The notes beneath the pieces were generated by a model. That model had not been told where the DNA came from. It was given only the letters and a program-made list of their open reading frames with translations, and did no database searches. A program made the position numbers and the translations under genes. Below are positions 27,491 through 37,139 of a stretch of DNA of 64,000 bases, piece by piece. Position 1 is the first letter of the stretch. Each line of letters starts with the position of its first letter. The stretch is from Saccharicrinis sp963677245 (GTDB lineage Bacteria; Bacteroidota; Bacteroidia; Bacteroidales; Marinilabiliaceae): NCBI GenBank assembly GCA_963677245.1, contig OY781921.1, positions 4,216,001-4,280,000 of the forward strand, read 5' to 3'.

Positions 27491-30400
27491 ATGATAATGA
27501 AAGAGGAAGTATTCAACTTAAAACCAACCAAGAAGGATCGTAAGGATATGATCCAGTACATCAACCTTCAATTGGCTGCACTTGGTCAACCTCTGTTTCA
27601 GGATGAAACGGATGCCCAAAAAAAGCTGTCGAATGCAAAGTTCCTTGATTTAACCGAAGGACTTATCAGTAGTTTTAGAGAAAAATCAAGATTGTTGTCT
27701 GATCACCTTTCTCCGGTTGATACGAGAATACAAAATTTTATCGATGATTATCTTAAAGATGTAAAAATTGATAAATCACTACGTATTCCTAACAACACAT
27801 TTGTGCTGAACCAAAAAGGATTGGCTCGTGAAATTAGTTTGCCACCTAATGGCGACACCTTTAAGAATGAATTGGTAACCTCTCTCAGGGTTAAGCAAGG
27901 GATTCTTAATAACCCGGTTCATGATAAAAGGACAACCAAAGGTACTTTCCATATTGTAGAAGGTGGATTACCAATTCCATTGGATAAAAAATCAGTACCT
28001 CAGGTAGCATTTGCACATTTATTAAATGCGGCATTAAACCCACCAGAAAAATACAAAACTTTACCTTTTACATCTAACCAGGAGGATCAGGCAAAAGTGA
28101 TGTTGTCATTATTGATGCGTCCGGTTGTGTGTCCTAAAGTAGATGGTGTAATTGAGGAGAAGAGTATGGAGATTCGTTTCTTTGCTCCTGGTTGTTTAGC
28201 TAGTAACCTTGATTTCGTTGAAAATATTTTTGGAAATGCAGGAGATCATAACCTGGCTCAAAATGATGCAGCTCTTGATGTTGAGCACTGGACGGGTCAT
28301 ACGGGTTGTGTGATTTTAGCTCCACAATTAACAAGCTTAAAGAAAAAAGATGTTGGTCTTCCTCATATCTCAGAAGCTACAGATCGTCAGAAAAGAGACG
28401 GTATGTGCTGGGAGAAAGAAGATGAGCTCTACAATGAAGGAGGCGCCTTTAAAATAACTTGTAGAGATGAAAGAGGTGTGGTTATTACACTTATTGCAGA
28501 TAACTACTACGGTTATTCTAAAAAAGAAGTAAAAACTCAAATTGGATATTCGGCTAACCTTTATGGATTAGTAGAAGAAGAGCATGCCGGTGGTGCTGTT
28601 GCATTCCCTCGTGGAATTATGAGCGAAAATGTTTTCGGAAAAGATTTCTCTTCTAAGTTTGAGTATGCTTATAGCTTTAAAGAGGCAATGACTCTTTTAG
28701 CTGATAGAGTAGAAGTGAAGCCTGAAGGCTATGCTATCGATAAAAAATACACTGATATTATTTATATCCCTGAAACTGCGGATATCGATATTCAGAAATC
28801 AGCTGTTAGCTGGGATAACAACGGAAGTGAGTTTGCGTTAAAGTTATCTCCAAATAAAATTTATGTTCATCCTTCTGGAGATAAGTTCCAATTGGTGAAG
28901 CACCCGGCTCAGCCACTATGGAGAATTGTACATACTAATGCAGAAGGAATGTTCTGTCACAAGCCATGTACAGTATCAGGTGGTGGTAAGTCAGAAATTT
29001 CTAAATCTCTTCAGAATGCTATTAAATATGGAACATTCAACATTCAGAACTTAGAGGAAGACTTTAAATTAGCTGATGAGATTATCAACAAAGATTACTC
29101 TGACCGTTGGAAAAATCATAAGCCTGACGCAGCAACACATGATACACGTAGTTTCTTAAGTCCAAAGCGTACTTTAGGTTCTGCAGTTAAGTTGCTAACT
29201 CCTTCTGAGCAGTATAATGATGAGTACAATGAGTTTTTGAAAAATATTCCTGAGCACATTCGTACTTTAGTGTTATTTGTAAAACGTCTTTACAGAAACG
29301 ATAAAGAAACAGGTAACTGGAAAGATTATATGACTGTTGAATTTGTAAATGGTCGTAAGGGTACAACTTTAATGTATAAAAACAATCCGGTTATTGGTTC
29401 ATACGTACGTATTGGATTTAGCCAGGATGGTAATTGGTTAGTGCATAAGTTACGTTCTGACTTTGTTCCTAGTCATAAAATTCAAATGGAAGATGATATT
29501 ACCGCTTCTATTGTTTTACCTGCGAATAAAATTCAGCACTTAAATCCTGAGTATACTAACCCAAGTATTAAGGTTACTAAAAACTGTGAAAGCCACTTGT
29601 TCCAACGTCCGGATGAGGCAGTTATCAGAGGATATGATGTTGGTGCAGAGTTTGATATTGTTCAGCCTGGAACATTTTTAACAAACTACGAGCCGTTGCG
29701 AAAAGCAGATGCTATTGAGTTAATAGAAGATGCTATTAATTTTGATAAGTATACACAACCAGTTAAAGACTTGATTACAAAAGTTGCTGAAAGTGAAAAA
29801 GACGGGTATTTTGTAACTCCTTCGCATACGCGTATTGTAGCTGATGGTCCTACTAAAAATCCACGTTACTTAGAGAAAAATATCTATGCTGTTGAAACAG
29901 AAGATAGTTATTTGGCTGATGTAGGTGTTCGTTTAAGAAGAAGAATTAAAACAGATGAGCCTGTAGTAACTACTGTAAATGCAGTATTACCAGGACGTAG
30001 AAATAATCCGGTTGATAAAGAAAATGGTATCAGACCATTGAGTGTTTACAACCCAATTCATTATCAGGAATTACCAGAATTATTTATGGACTTTATCTGT
30101 AGTTTAACAGGTAAATCTCCATCAACAACAGGTGCAGGTTCAGAGGGTGCTTTAACTAAAGGTCCTTTTAACATGCTAGCACCAACATCGGATTTGAATA
30201 ATGCTTTATTGTCATATATCTTAACAGAATATCAAGGATTCAGTTCTGCAGCAGGGTATGTAGGTAAGAGTCGTTTTGATCACGATATCAGTCTTCTTAT
30301 TCCTGAAATTTGGGCTCGTTTAGTACCAGAGGATAGAGATCCTAAGTTATTAATTGAAACCGGATGTTTAGAAAAACTAGATGATTTCGAGTATGAAGGA

Positions 30401-30973
30401 CAAAAAGTAATGGCAAGTCGTTTGGGATATCGTATTACAGATAACTTTGCATTTAGATGTATGAACCGTCTGTTTGATGAGCCTCAAGCTGTATTTAGCG
30501 AAGAAATGCTTAAGCCGGAACTTCAGGGAATGGAAGATTTTGTTGATGGTATCAATAATATCGTTGAAGCTCAGAAGAAAGTGGCTCTAGCCTATTTTGA
30601 AGATGGAAGTGTTGAAGCAGCTGTCCCTCCTTTGAAGATTCTTCTTCATATTATGGCATACGGTGAGTTTGAAGGAAAAGAGATCAGCGATCCAGAATTA
30701 CGTAAGTACTTCGAAAGAGAATATGTAATTGAGAGTGATTGGTATAAAGAGCGTTTAGCTCTAAAACAAGCTAAAGAAATTGAGTTTACATCAAAACAAT
30801 TAGCTGATTTAGAAACTTTCGCAGCTCAACCAGAGAATGCACTTCTTGTGGAGCAAATGAACATCGCTAATAGAATTTCTATTGCAAAAGATAGATTAGC
30901 TTATGTGAAGTCAGATTCTTATATTTCTGATATTACAGGTACTATCGGAGCAGATCCTTTGTATAAAAAGTAA
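27491..30973 (+). CDS. Putative PPi-type phosphoenolpyruvate carboxykinase
   Basis: 1160 residues. Length, full-length colinearity and several motifs fit my recollection of the PPi-dependent PEPCK family known from Entamoeba and Propionibacterium: 'RDERGVVITLIADNYYGYSK', 'KEVKTQIGYSANL', the P-loop-like 'SGGGKSEISKS' (~495-505), and 'GKSPSTTGAGSEGALTKGPF' in the last third. That enzyme makes oxaloacetate and PPi from PEP, CO2 and phosphate. There is no signal peptide. The gene is monocistronic between strong terminators. ATG at 27491 chosen; ATG 27497 (MKEEVF) is equally possible. The family is assigned from memory, not by a search; annotation pipelines may list it as hypothetical. Confidence 0.65.
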   Translation: MIMKEEVFNLKPTKKDRKDMIQYINLQLAALGQPLFQDETDAQKKLSNAKFLDLTEGLISSFREKSRLLSDHLSPVDTRIQNFIDDYLKDVKIDKSLRIPNNTFVLNQKGLAREISLPPNGDTFKNELVTSLRVKQGILNNPVHDKRTTKGTFHIVEGGLPIPLDKKSVPQVAFAHLLNAALNPPEKYKTLPFTSNQEDQAKVMLSLLMRPVVCPKVDGVIEEKSMEIRFFAPGCLASNLDFVENIFGNAGDHNLAQNDAALDVEHWTGHTGCVILAPQLTSLKKKDVGLPHISEATDRQKRDGMCWEKEDELYNEGGAFKITCRDERGVVITLIADNYYGYSKKEVKTQIGYSANLYGLVEEEHAGGAVAFPRGIMSENVFGKDFSSKFEYAYSFKEAMTLLADRVEVKPEGYAIDKKYTDIIYIPETADIDIQKSAVSWDNNGSEFALKLSPNKIYVHPSGDKFQLVKHPAQPLWRIVHTNAEGMFCHKPCTVSGGGKSEISKSLQNAIKYGTFNIQNLEEDFKLADEIINKDYSDRWKNHKPDAATHDTRSFLSPKRTLGSAVKLLTPSEQYNDEYNEFLKNIPEHIRTLVLFVKRLYRNDKETGNWKDYMTVEFVNGRKGTTLMYKNNPVIGSYVRIGFSQDGNWLVHKLRSDFVPSHKIQMEDDITASIVLPANKIQHLNPEYTNPSIKVTKNCESHLFQRPDEAVIRGYDVGAEFDIVQPGTFLTNYEPLRKADAIELIEDAINFDKYTQPVKDLITKVAESEKDGYFVTPSHTRIVADGPTKNPRYLEKNIYAVETEDSYLADVGVRLRRRIKTDEPVVTTVNAVLPGRRNNPVDKENGIRPLSVYNPIHYQELPELFMDFICSLTGKSPSTTGAGSEGALTKGPFNMLAPTSDLNNALLSYILTEYQGFSSAAGYVGKSRFDHDISLLIPEIWARLVPEDRDPKLLIETGCLEKLDDFEYEGQKVMASRLGYRITDNFAFRCMNRLFDEPQAVFSEEMLKPELQGMEDFVDGINNIVEAQKKVALAYFEDGSVEAAVPPLKILLHIMAYGEFEGKEISDPELRKYFEREYVIESDWYKERLALKQAKEIEFTSKQLADLETFAAQPENALLVEQMNIANRISIAKDRLAYVKSDSYISDITGTIGADPLYKK

Positions 30974-30994
30974 TTACAGCAATCTACTATATTT

Positions 30995-31022
30995 AAGGCA
31001 GCCAGTTTGGCTGCCTTTTTTT
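30995..31022 (+). terminator. Rho-independent terminator after the putative PEPCK gene
   Basis: Nine-bp GC-rich stem 30995-31003 / 31009-31017 (aaggcagcc with ggctgcctt), 5-base loop, followed by a T run. Confidence 0.92.
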
Positions 31023-31061
31023 GTTTATAAATGTTGAGAATTGAGTAAGTGAATGGGTAGT

Positions 31062-31240
31062 CTTTTAACCGGAATTATGTATTAAAGATTCGTTATGAGT
31101 ATTGAAAATGCAATAAAACAAGAGCTTACTGAAACGAGGCATAGCACCGCTATGGTGAGTTGAAGAAAGTTAATGAAATGACTTGTTTTGAAGCAGTTTC
31201 AATATGTAATAGACTTTTTAATGCATATTCCGGGTTTAAT
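31062..31240. repeat. ~180-bp imperfect inverted repeat (MITE-like hairpin element)
   Basis: The left arm starts ttaaccggaattatgtatta and the right arm (reverse complement) starts attaaacccggaatatgcat. The arms match at about two thirds of positions by eye, including TATTGAAA and AAAACAAG blocks. The centre is the palindrome catagcaccgctatg (31140-31154). No coding frame inside. It looks like a small non-autonomous mobile element or a palindromic repeat; target duplications were not found. Confidence 0.55.
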
Positions 31241-31482
31241 CAATATTAGAATTGCAAATTTGTGATTTTAGGGAGCTGTGGTGGTTAATTCTCAGTCATC
31301 TGCATAGGGTAATATGCTTTGGTTGTTTTTGATTTAAATATAGAGTGAAAAAGGATTGATTTCAATCTTTAGAGGTTTGTGATTAGTTGTCATTAATTAG
31401 CCTATTTTTATTGCAGCTTATAGGATGGAGATATCACAAGTATATTTTTAGAAAGAAGAGTGGGTGTAGGGCTTTAATGAGG

Positions 31483-31523
31483 CAAAAAAAGCCTTCGAAA
31501 TCAAAGTTTCGAAGGCTTTTTTG
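31483..31523 (-). terminator. Strong terminator after ppiD
   Basis: 16-bp stem 31485-31500 / 31507-31522 around loop tcaaag, with A/T runs on both sides. It ends the minus-strand coaX-to-ppiD cluster and could stop transcription on either strand. The stretch 31241-31482 holds no gene. Confidence 0.9.
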
Positions 31524-31540
31524 TATAAGGTGAAATATTA

Positions 31541-33634
31541 CTAGAAATATTTTAATCTATCATCTTTAACTTCAGCAGCTTCTTTAATAGAAGGTGTTAA
31601 GCGATATGTCTTGCTTCTGTTTGTTTGTAGAAGCATTGACTCAGTTCCTTCTAAATCTGGAGTGTCGTTTACACTTTCAGAAGTTACTTTAACAACATAT
31701 ACGGCGTTGTTTCCTTTAGCTGGAATCGAAATTTTATCTACATCGCTTAGAGAAGCAAGTGCAATTAAAGCAGGCTCAGCTCCGGCTCCAGGAACCTGGA
31801 ATGATGCAAAGTTAATGTTCGTTGCAGATTGAACTTTACTTTCCATTTTTTGAGCAACTGAAGATAAACTTTGGCTTGAAGCAATAGCTTCTTTCATTTT
31901 CTTAATGATGATTTCTGCTTTTTTATCTTTAGCTAAAATAGCTTTAATCTTACTTTGAACAGATTTAGAATCAACGTTCTGGTATCCTTCTTCAGTAGCT
32001 TCGGTAACTACAGCAATTACAAATTGGTTTCCAAATTCATAGATTGTTGGAGACATATCGTTTACTTCTGCTTCAAAAGCCCATTGGATAAGGCGTCTTG
32101 AACTTTCTAAACCATTTACATTTCTGTCAGAAGCTCTCAATGTTGCAAAACGAGGAGTTAAGTTCTCTGTTTTGATGCCTTCTTTAAACTTGGCTGCAGT
32201 ATTGTTAGTAGCTGCAAATTTATTGGCTTGAGAATATATCTGCTGATAAGTTTTTGAACTGTACTTGATTTCACGAGCAAGGGTTGCAATGTTGTACTTA
32301 GTAACAAGTTTACCTACAGCCTGTATTTCGATAATATGAACTCCAAATTGAGTTTCAACTTTAACAACATCTCCTTTTTTTCCATTGAAACATGCATCAT
32401 TAAAAGGTTTAACCATGGCTCCTTCTTTGAACCAGTTTAAATCACCTCCGTTGATAGCAGATCCTGTATCTTTAGAGTTTTCTCTGGCTAGTTTAGCAAA
32501 GTCAGCTCCTTTGTTAATTAAAGCCATTAAGCTATCAGCAACAGCATTTCCTTTTGTTGGATCTTGTTCCTGAATTAAAATGTGACGAGCTTTAACTGAA
32601 TCAGGCATTTGTTTAACACTGATAATACGGCTTAACTTATAAGCGTTATCTTCAAGGTAAGGACCGTAAACATCTCCTTCTTTACCATTTTCAGCAAACT
32701 CTTTTAAAGATAAACGTACGTCTTCTAATTTTAAGTTTTTATCCTGGTAAGGAATGTCCGAATTCATGGTTACAAATTGAGCTGCATTTGTGTTTTCGCT
32801 GGCAAATTCAGACTTAATTTCAGTAATCCATTTCTCAGCTAATTCTTTGTCTTCTTCTGAAGGATTTACAACGTAAGAAACGTACTGAATAGTTCTTTCT
32901 GCAGCTTGTTTAAAGTCTTCTTTGTTATTACTATAATAAGCGCTGATTTCGCTGTTAGAAATCTCTACAGTACTGTCTGGAATAGTAGTGTATTTTACAG
33001 CTACAAAGTCAAAATCTACATTTCTAAGTTTAGCATTTGCTTCACTTTCAACTTGACTTTTTGTTACATAAAAACCTTTTTGGAATAAGTTGTTGTACTT
33101 GCTGTTTAACTTATCATTAACCAGGCTGCGTTGCAGAAATTGCCAGTAAAATTCAGCTCTTGGATCGTTTTTACGATTTCTTAAAAAGTTAAGAACAGCC
33201 GATTGGTCAAAAACACCAGTTTGTGGGTTCGTAAACATCTGACGGATTCCAGGGTGAACATTTTTACCTGTAGCCATATCTAACACCTCGTCGGTAGTAA
33301 CTTCAATACCTGTTTGTTCATATTTTTCACCCATGATAACATCCATTACCATTTGGTTCCAAACTTGTTCTCTGATTTGGTATTGGGTGTTTTCGTCAAG
33401 ACTACTTTGGTTTGAACTTATTTTGCGAAACTCTTCGCTTTGTGTAATTTCGTTTTGGTATGCAGTATATGATATAACAGTACCATTCACTTCACCAACT
33501 TCAATGTCATTTGGGTTAGTACCTCCACCTTTGTTGCTAAAGAAATCTGTTAATATAAAAGCAAGCAAGGCGAAACCTACGAAGAAAGCCACAAGGATTC
33601 CACCTTTTTTTCTAATTCTCTCTAATGTTGCCAT
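31541..33634 (-). CDS. ppiD: Membrane-anchored peptidyl-prolyl cis-trans isomerase (SurA/PpiD-like)
   Basis: 697 residues. N-terminal membrane anchor (GILVAFFVGFALLAFILTDFF) after a short basic cytoplasmic stretch, as in PpiD. A SurA-N-type chaperone region follows (~40-200). The parvulin domain is near 345-445: 'KARHILIQEQDP', 'FAKLARENSKD', 'GGDLNWFKEGAMVKPF', 'TQFGVHIIEI'. A second, less conserved parvulin-like part follows. It helps fold outer-membrane proteins in the periplasm. It is the last gene of the coaX envelope cluster; the 182-base gap before it may hold its own promoter. Confidence 0.93.
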   Translation of the reverse strand: MATLERIRKKGGILVAFFVGFALLAFILTDFFSNKGGGTNPNDIEVGEVNGTVISYTAYQNEITQSEEFRKISSNQSSLDENTQYQIREQVWNQMVMDVIMGEKYEQTGIEVTTDEVLDMATGKNVHPGIRQMFTNPQTGVFDQSAVLNFLRNRKNDPRAEFYWQFLQRSLVNDKLNSKYNNLFQKGFYVTKSQVESEANAKLRNVDFDFVAVKYTTIPDSTVEISNSEISAYYSNNKEDFKQAAERTIQYVSYVVNPSEEDKELAEKWITEIKSEFASENTNAAQFVTMNSDIPYQDKNLKLEDVRLSLKEFAENGKEGDVYGPYLEDNAYKLSRIISVKQMPDSVKARHILIQEQDPTKGNAVADSLMALINKGADFAKLARENSKDTGSAINGGDLNWFKEGAMVKPFNDACFNGKKGDVVKVETQFGVHIIEIQAVGKLVTKYNIATLAREIKYSSKTYQQIYSQANKFAATNNTAAKFKEGIKTENLTPRFATLRASDRNVNGLESSRRLIQWAFEAEVNDMSPTIYEFGNQFVIAVVTEATEEGYQNVDSKSVQSKIKAILAKDKKAEIIIKKMKEAIASSQSLSSVAQKMESKVQSATNINFASFQVPGAGAEPALIALASLSDVDKISIPAKGNNAVYVVKVTSESVNDTPDLEGTESMLLQTNRSKTYRLTPSIKEAAEVKDDRLKYF

Positions 33635-33816
33635 TCTGTTTTATTGTTAATTTTAAATTTTTCAAAAATCAGGTTACGAATATACAAAAATTTGGATAAC
33701 ACGATGTGGGGATGCGCACAGAATAAAGAATTTGAGAAAAAAAACATAACAATTGGATTGTGTTTAAATTAGTTAAGTTTAATCTCAATAAAATATGCTT
33801 TCGAAATCCCCTTCAA

Positions 33817-35082
33817 TTAGGAGTTTCCTTCTATTGTTAGATGAATTAAATCAATTCGATTATCTGATGCAACTTGTATTTGCATTTTAAATTGATCAAT
33901 GGATATTTCTTCTCCATTTTTAGGGATGGATTCATTATGATGAAGAATGAATCCTGCAAGCGTTTCGTAATTATCTGATTGAGGAAGATTTAAATTGTAC
34001 TTATCATTAATGTAGTCAATTTCCCATCTGCCGGAAAAAACAAATTCATGATCTGAGATTTGTTTTTCAATCAATTCAGAAACATCATGCTCATCATCAA
34101 TTTCTCCAAAAATTTCTTCCAGAATATCTTCCATGGTTACAATTCCCGAGGTTCCTCCAAACTCATCTACGACTAACGCAATACTTCTGTGTTCCTGTGT
34201 AAAAACTTCCAGCAATTTATTAGCAATCATAGTTTCCGGAACAATGGATAATGGGTTGATAGCATTTTTAAGTTGTTTAGGTTTTTTGAACAACTCAGAA
34301 ACGTGAACGTATCCAATTATGTTATCGATAGAGTTTTTATATACTAATATCTTAGAATATCCGGTTTCAATAAATTTTTGCTTTAGAGCATCTAAACCTT
34401 CGTTTATTTCTATGGCAACAATTTCGGTACGCGGTATGGTACATTCACGGACTTTAATTTTAGAAAAATCCAATGCGTTTTTTAATAGCTTAACTTCTTT
34501 AGCTACATCATCGTCATTCTCTAATTTTTCATGGTGTTGCGTTATCAGGTTATCCAAATCTATTCTTCCAAGTACCATGCTGTTGTTTTTGCCTGGAGCT
34601 GGAGTTTTTAAAATCTTCAGTAATAAAATATCACTGAGTAAAACTGTTAATTTAGATATCGGATAAAAAATAATGTAAAAGAAAAGCAAAGGAACAGAGG
34701 CTGTATTTAGTATTAAAATAGGATTAATACGAAACAGTATTTTAGGTAAAAACTCAGCAGTAATTAAAATGACAAGTGTTGAAATTGCAGTTTGAGTAAT
34801 AAGAACGCCTGTTGCTGAGGATAAATATATTCTAATATAAGGTTCAAGTAACTGTCCGGTTTGAAGTCCATAAACAACCAAAGCAATGTTGTTTCCAACC
34901 AAAAGTGTGGAGATGAAAAGGCCAGGGCTGTTTAAAAAGATGTCAATGATTTTACTGAGCATCGGAAATTTCTTCTTATTCAGCTCAATTAAAAGCTTAT
35001 TAGAAGAAATAAAGGCCATTTCGCAACCAGAAAAGAAGGCTGAAAATAGGAGTGTAATTATAATGATGGTTACGTGATCCAT
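33817..35082 (-). CDS. Hemolysin-family CNNM/CorC membrane protein
   Basis: 421 residues. DUF21/CNNM membrane domain with about four helices (~1-155), two CBS domains (~190-320: 'VRECTIPRTEIVAIEINEG', 'IALVVDEFGGTSGIVTMEDILEEIFGEI'), and a CorC_HlyC C-terminal domain ('GRWEIDYINDKYNLNLPQSD', ending 'RIDLIHLTIE'). Family members are implicated in Mg2+/Co2+ export; some Bacteroidota homologues are named GldE (gliding). It lies between lptC and ppiD, the common order in this phylum. The exact substrate is not known. Confidence 0.93.
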   Translation of the reverse strand: MDHVTIIIITLLFSAFFSGCEMAFISSNKLLIELNKKKFPMLSKIIDIFLNSPGLFISTLLVGNNIALVVYGLQTGQLLEPYIRIYLSSATGVLITQTAISTLVILITAEFLPKILFRINPILILNTASVPLLFFYIIFYPISKLTVLLSDILLLKILKTPAPGKNNSMVLGRIDLDNLITQHHEKLENDDDVAKEVKLLKNALDFSKIKVRECTIPRTEIVAIEINEGLDALKQKFIETGYSKILVYKNSIDNIIGYVHVSELFKKPKQLKNAINPLSIVPETMIANKLLEVFTQEHRSIALVVDEFGGTSGIVTMEDILEEIFGEIDDEHDVSELIEKQISDHEFVFSGRWEIDYINDKYNLNLPQSDNYETLAGFILHHNESIPKNGEEISIDQFKMQIQVASDNRIDLIHLTIEGNS

Positions 35083-35155
35083 TTATACGATTAGTTCTGA
35101 ATATGTAGCGAAAAATAATAATAAACAAGATAAATGAAAATACTTTAGGTATAGA

Positions 35156-35743
35156 TTATTCTTCTTCATCGATACCAATTGTGCCACTCATTTTTTTTAA
35201 GCGATATTGTTTCATGTTTTCGGTGGCAGTTAAACCATAACCCGTTATTATTTCATCAGTAGTAGTTATTTTAACGAACTTTTCTGTATAAATATTTTTA
35301 TTTCTTTGATCCCAGAAGAGTTGTTCTGTATTAAAGATTACTCCATCTTCATTAACTGCTTCAACATTAAAACGTAAGTCCCAAAGTTGTTTATTGTCGT
35401 AAAAAATGGCGTAGTTACATTTTATTTTTGAATCCATCACATTGATAGAATCATAAGTGATAATTTGTCCTCCTTTGGGGTATTCCTTATAAGGGTCTTC
35501 TGCTTTATCAAAGTTAAGAAGAAGTGGTGTAGTAATATGGTATTTGATGATACCGGAGTCCGTGATAAAAGTCTCAAAGTCCTCGATTTCGAGAGAGGGT
35601 GTGTTTTGGTTAGCTTCCAGAGCCTTAATTTCTTCTGGTTTATTGGAAGTACAGCTCGCATTAAAAAATAAAACTGCAAGTAGCAAAGTACTTGCAGTTT
35701 TAAATGATATATGAATAATATTTTTAAAATATTCAGATTTCAT
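35156..35743 (-). CDS. lptC: LPS-export protein LptC, lipoprotein form
   Basis: 195 residues. Lipobox 'LFFNASC' at about residue 31 instead of the membrane helix of E. coli LptC. The LptC fold is visible as repeated beta strands: 'FITDSGIIKYHITTPLLLNF', 'YDSINVMDSKIKCNYAIFYD', 'LWDLRFNVEAVNEDGVIF', 'EKFVKITTTDEIITGYGLTA', 'MSGTIG'. It takes LPS from the LptBFG transporter to the LptA bridge. It is eight bases after the TPR gene and is cotranscribed with it. Identification rests on fold pattern plus conserved gene order. Confidence 0.88.
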   Translation of the reverse strand: MKSEYFKNIIHISFKTASTLLLAVLFFNASCTSNKPEEIKALEANQNTPSLEIEDFETFITDSGIIKYHITTPLLLNFDKAEDPYKEYPKGGQIITYDSINVMDSKIKCNYAIFYDNKQLWDLRFNVEAVNEDGVIFNTEQLFWDQRNKNIYTEKFVKITTTDEIITGYGLTATENMKQYRLKKMSGTIGIDEEE

Positions 35744-35750
35744 AAATAGA

Positions 35751-37115
35751 TTATTTAGCTCTTACAGTAGTTGTAACGCCAATCCATCCGCCAACAGCAT
35801 AAGAGTCTCCAACTTTATGTCCTTCGAAGAAAATTTCTTCTGTACCAGGGAAGTGTTGAGAATAAATACCTATTAGCTCATTTGCTTTATCAGCTACAGT
35901 AGGATCAATTTTTTTAGCTTTGATAAATTGATCAACAGCTGCCCAATATGCAGTTTTGTGCTCAAATTCTTTAGTTCCAAAATTCGGAGCAGATGTTGCA
36001 TAAAGGTTTCCAACCAAAATATAAGGATCTCCCCAATTTGATTTTAATTCAATAGCTTTTTGAGCATTGGTTTTAGCTTCTGGCAACTTACCCTGATTAA
36101 ACTTAATTAAGCCTAACTGATAATAGAAAGTACCTTTTTGATCTGCTTCTTCTTCAAGATTTATTGCTTCGTTGTAGAATTCAACAGCTCTATCAAGGTC
36201 CTGAGATTTTAAGTACATACGAGCAAGTCCGTATGCTGAAGAAGATGAAGGCTCGATAGCATGTAAACTCTCAGAAACATCATAAAGTAACTGGGCATCT
36301 TCGCAGTTAGCTCTGGCTAATAGTTTGTTCACTAATTTTAACCAATCCAGATTTTCTTTATTTTCAGCTAATTTAGGACCAAAAATCTTTTCAATTGTTT
36401 CGCAGTCAGCAGCGCCACTTGTAGCAAAAAGTTTTTCAACGTTATCTTTAACGCTAGTTAAAACTTTAATAGTTTTCTCGCTTTTACTACCTTTAATTTG
36501 TGCACTTAAAATGTCCGTAACTTTAACATAGTTGTTAACTACAGACTCAGCATCAGATTGGCCTGCTCTGTACATAGCCACGGTATTTGTCATGTACGTA
36601 GCTAATACTGCAACCTCACTTCTTGTTTTTTGTCCGGCAATTGACTTTTCAAACATATCCTGAGCTTGCTTTCTGTAATCTGCATCAGTCTTTTTGTACT
36701 TCAACATTTTAGTTGCCTTACGACCCAGAATATAGTTTTCGTTGTACTTGCGATGAGTACCCATATACTTAATTCGTTGGTCGTATATGCCCATTAGCTG
36801 GTTGAAAAGCTCATCTTTTTTAGCCTTATCCTTTTCATTTTTAATACGCCATTCCGTTATTTTAACTCCGTCAGTATAAACCTTAGAGCTTGAAAGTGGA
36901 CATTCGTTGTAACAAATTTCCCACGATGGAATTGCATCAGCGTAGCTTTTTTGTTTAACGTACTCTGTAAACAATGATAAGTTTTTAAGGCATCTGAGAC
37001 TGTCTTCTCCATGGCCGTATTTCGACCCATCTTCAACTCCCTTTTGCGCAAATGCTTGTGCACCAAGAAGGGTTATCATTCCCGTAATTAATAATTTTGT
37101 AAAAATCCTTGACAT
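35751..37115 (-). CDS. Periplasmic TPR-repeat protein
   Basis: 454 residues. Signal peptide ends at 'LLGAQAFAQ'. Helical repeats dominate; the clearest TPRs are near residues 300-385 ('SAYGLARMYLKSQDLDRAVE', 'YYQLGLIKFNQGKLPEAKTN'). The C-terminus 'GHKVGDSYAVGGWIGVTTTV' is a short beta part seen in homologues of this cluster. It sits between the porin-like protein and lptC, so a role in outer-membrane or LPS biogenesis is plausible but inferred. Confidence 0.88.
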   Translation of the reverse strand: MSRIFTKLLITGMITLLGAQAFAQKGVEDGSKYGHGEDSLRCLKNLSLFTEYVKQKSYADAIPSWEICYNECPLSSSKVYTDGVKITEWRIKNEKDKAKKDELFNQLMGIYDQRIKYMGTHRKYNENYILGRKATKMLKYKKTDADYRKQAQDMFEKSIAGQKTRSEVAVLATYMTNTVAMYRAGQSDAESVVNNYVKVTDILSAQIKGSKSEKTIKVLTSVKDNVEKLFATSGAADCETIEKIFGPKLAENKENLDWLKLVNKLLARANCEDAQLLYDVSESLHAIEPSSSSAYGLARMYLKSQDLDRAVEFYNEAINLEEEADQKGTFYYQLGLIKFNQGKLPEAKTNAQKAIELKSNWGDPYILVGNLYATSAPNFGTKEFEHKTAYWAAVDQFIKAKKIDPTVADKANELIGIYSQHFPGTEEIFFEGHKVGDSYAVGGWIGVTTTVRAK

Positions 37116-37139
37116 GGTGTTATAGGTTTTAAATAATTG

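Noticed and set aside
24456..31400. Repeat of agttgtcattaatt near 24455 and 31385
   Set aside because: Only about 15 AT-rich bases are shared and the flanks differ; probably chance.
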